A DNA stretch of 6,071 nt, taken from NCBI GenBank assembly GCA_022510985.1, contig JAFLSL010000073.1:1-6071 (forward strand), given 5' to 3'. The translations under genes and the position numbers were made by a program. Every line of letters starts with the position of its first letter. Within the stretch, counting starts at the first letter, position 1. The notes under the pieces were generated by a model that was given only the letters and a program-made list of their open reading frames with translations, ran no database searches and had not been told where the DNA came from. This DNA is from Ruminococcus sp. Its GTDB lineage: Bacteria > Bacillota > Clostridia > Oscillospirales > Acutalibacteraceae. Below, one piece after another: positions 5,098-6,071 of the stretch.

Positions 5098-6071
5098 ATG
5101 AAAATCAAAAAAGCTATTATCCCCGCTGCTGGATTTGGAACAAGAGTACTTCCTGCTACCAAAAGTATGCCTAAGGAAATGTTTCCGATTGTTGACAAGC
5201 CAACAATTCAGTATATTGTTGAGGAAGCTGTTGCATCGGGAATTACTGATATTTTAATTATTACTAACCGTGGTAAAGGCATTATGGCGGATCATTTTGA
5301 CTATTCCCCGGAGCTTGAAGCGGCACTCGAAAAAAGCGGTAAAGACGACTTTTTAAAACAAGTTCGTGATATCGCAAACCTCGCAGACATTACCTTTATT
5401 CGTCAAAAAGAAATGAAGGGCTTGGGTCACGCTGTGCTAAAGGCGAAAGCTTTTGTAGGAAATGAGCCGTTTGCTGTGCTTTTCGGCGATGGTGTTATCG
5501 ACTGCGACGGCACCCCTGCGATTAAACAGCTTATTGACGCTTACGGTGAGTTCGGCGAGGGTGTGCTCGGAGTTAAGAAAGTTCCCGAAAATGAAATTCA
5601 TAAATACGGCTCACTTAAGGTAGAAAACATTCACGACAACATTTTTAAATGCACCGATATGGTTGAAAAACCTCAGACACCCGAGGAAGTTCTTTCACTT
5701 TACTCTATTACCGACAGAGTTGTTTTACCGCCGAGTATCTTTGAAATTTTAGAGAGAACTAAGCCCGGTGCCGGAAATGAAATTCAGCTTACCGACGCTA
5801 TGAAAGAGATTGCAACTACAAAAGGTATGACGGCTGTTGAAATGGTCGGAAACCGATTTGATATGGGCAATAAGTTCGGAGTTCTTAATGCTAATATTGA
5901 TATGGGACTTAAGCATCCAGAGACTAAAGACCAGCTAAAAGAATATATAGGTGAAAATCGTGAAGAAATTCTAGAAGATCCAGATGCTGATATAGAAGAA
6001 TATTTTGATGAGCAATTAATGGCAGATGGAGAAGCATATAAAACTTTCCATGATGAAAAATTGCAAGATGT
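5098..6071 (+). CDS. galU: UTP-glucose-1-phosphate uridylyltransferase (GalU/GtaB), 3' end beyond the window
   Basis: At least 324 residues, still open at the right edge. GalU joins UTP and glucose-1-phosphate to give UDP-glucose for envelope glycans, glycolipids and galactose metabolism, in the cytoplasm. Recognisable features are the N-terminal nucleotide-binding signature IIPAAGFGTRVLPATKSMPK (residues 7-26) with KEMFPIVDKP, QKEMKGLGHAV (103-113), the metal-binding Asp131 in FGDGVID, MVEKP with Lys191, PGAGNEIQLTDAM (223-235), and RFDMGNKFGVL (253-263). Two differences from the usual family pattern are GDG where Gly-Asp-Asp is common, and SITDRVVL (203-210) where a Gly-Arg is usual. Family members usually end about 10-20 residues after the segment seen here at LKHPETKDQLKEYI (271-284). 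This frame continues for at least 40 more, strongly acidic residues with a shift toward A/T-ending codons. It is the second gene of the operon, with ATG 3 bases after the upstream stop. Confidence 0.93.
   Translation, partial: MKIKKAIIPAAGFGTRVLPATKSMPKEMFPIVDKPTIQYIVEEAVASGITDILIITNRGKGIMADHFDYSPELEAALEKSGKDDFLKQVRDIANLADITFIRQKEMKGLGHAVLKAKAFVGNEPFAVLFGDGVIDCDGTPAIKQLIDAYGEFGEGVLGVKKVPENEIHKYGSLKVENIHDNIFKCTDMVEKPQTPEEVLSLYSITDRVVLPPSIFEILERTKPGAGNEIQLTDAMKEIATTKGMTAVEMVGNRFDMGNKFGVLNANIDMGLKHPETKDQLKEYIGENREEILEDPDADIEEYFDEQLMADGEAYKTFHDEKLQD

Noticed and set aside
1..6071. Mobile element, CRISPR array, tRNA/rRNA, toxin-antitoxin or defence genes
   Set aside because: No spaced direct repeats, terminal inverted repeats, transposase or recombinase motifs, tRNA-like structures or defence-type genes were seen. 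The genes are mainly housekeeping or envelope-type chromosomal genes.

Overview
This window looks like chromosomal DNA from an anaerobic, low-to-moderate GC member of the Clostridia, probably an Oscillospirales/Ruminococcaceae-like gut lineage. The reasons are the A/T-rich intergenic regions, strong AGGAG-type ribosome binding sites, near-consensus sigma-A promoters, and a typically clostridial gene set: a tandem DnaD-domain protein next to a DnaC-type loader, a TIGR03905-like TSCPD protein, a FliB-family cysteine-rich protein, and a Prok-RING/DUF2628 membrane protein. The lineage is inferred from these features only.

Layout, left to right. Positions 1-1357 (minus strand) hold a replication operon: a DnaD-domain protein followed 10 bases later by the start of a DnaC/DnaI-type helicase loader, which runs off the left edge. 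A 150-base divergent intergenic region (1358-1507) has a near-perfect promoter facing right and an extended -10 facing left. The right-facing promoter drives a two-gene unit: a small cysteine-rich TSCPD protein (1508-1759) and a FliB-family protein (1777-2766). A bidirectional rho-independent terminator (2787-2830) separates fliB from the convergent prfB gene (release factor 2; minus strand, 2840-3961). A second divergent intergenic region (3962-4107) carries a strong prfB promoter and a rightward promoter with overlapping dyad symmetries. The rightward promoter drives a Prok-RING/zinc-ribbon/multi-TM membrane protein (4108-5094). That gene is tightly coupled to galU (UTP-glucose-1-phosphate uridylyltransferase, 5098 to the right edge).

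How the genes work together. DnaD and DnaC would act at helicase loading. RF2 ends translation at UGA/UAA. GalU makes UDP-glucose for envelope glycans, and the coupled membrane zinc-finger protein may belong to the same envelope programme, though its role is unknown. The TSCPD/FliB pair is transcribed as a unit with no flagellar gene in view, so its substrate is open.

I see no mobile element, CRISPR array, RNA gene or defence cassette, and no convincing new multi-gene system. The points most worth a second look are: an RF2 gene without the usual programmed frameshift; a GalU reading frame that passes its usual end into an acidic tail with different codon use at the edge of the window; the dyads over the promoter and start codon of the Prok-RING gene; and the TSCPD-FliB pairing.
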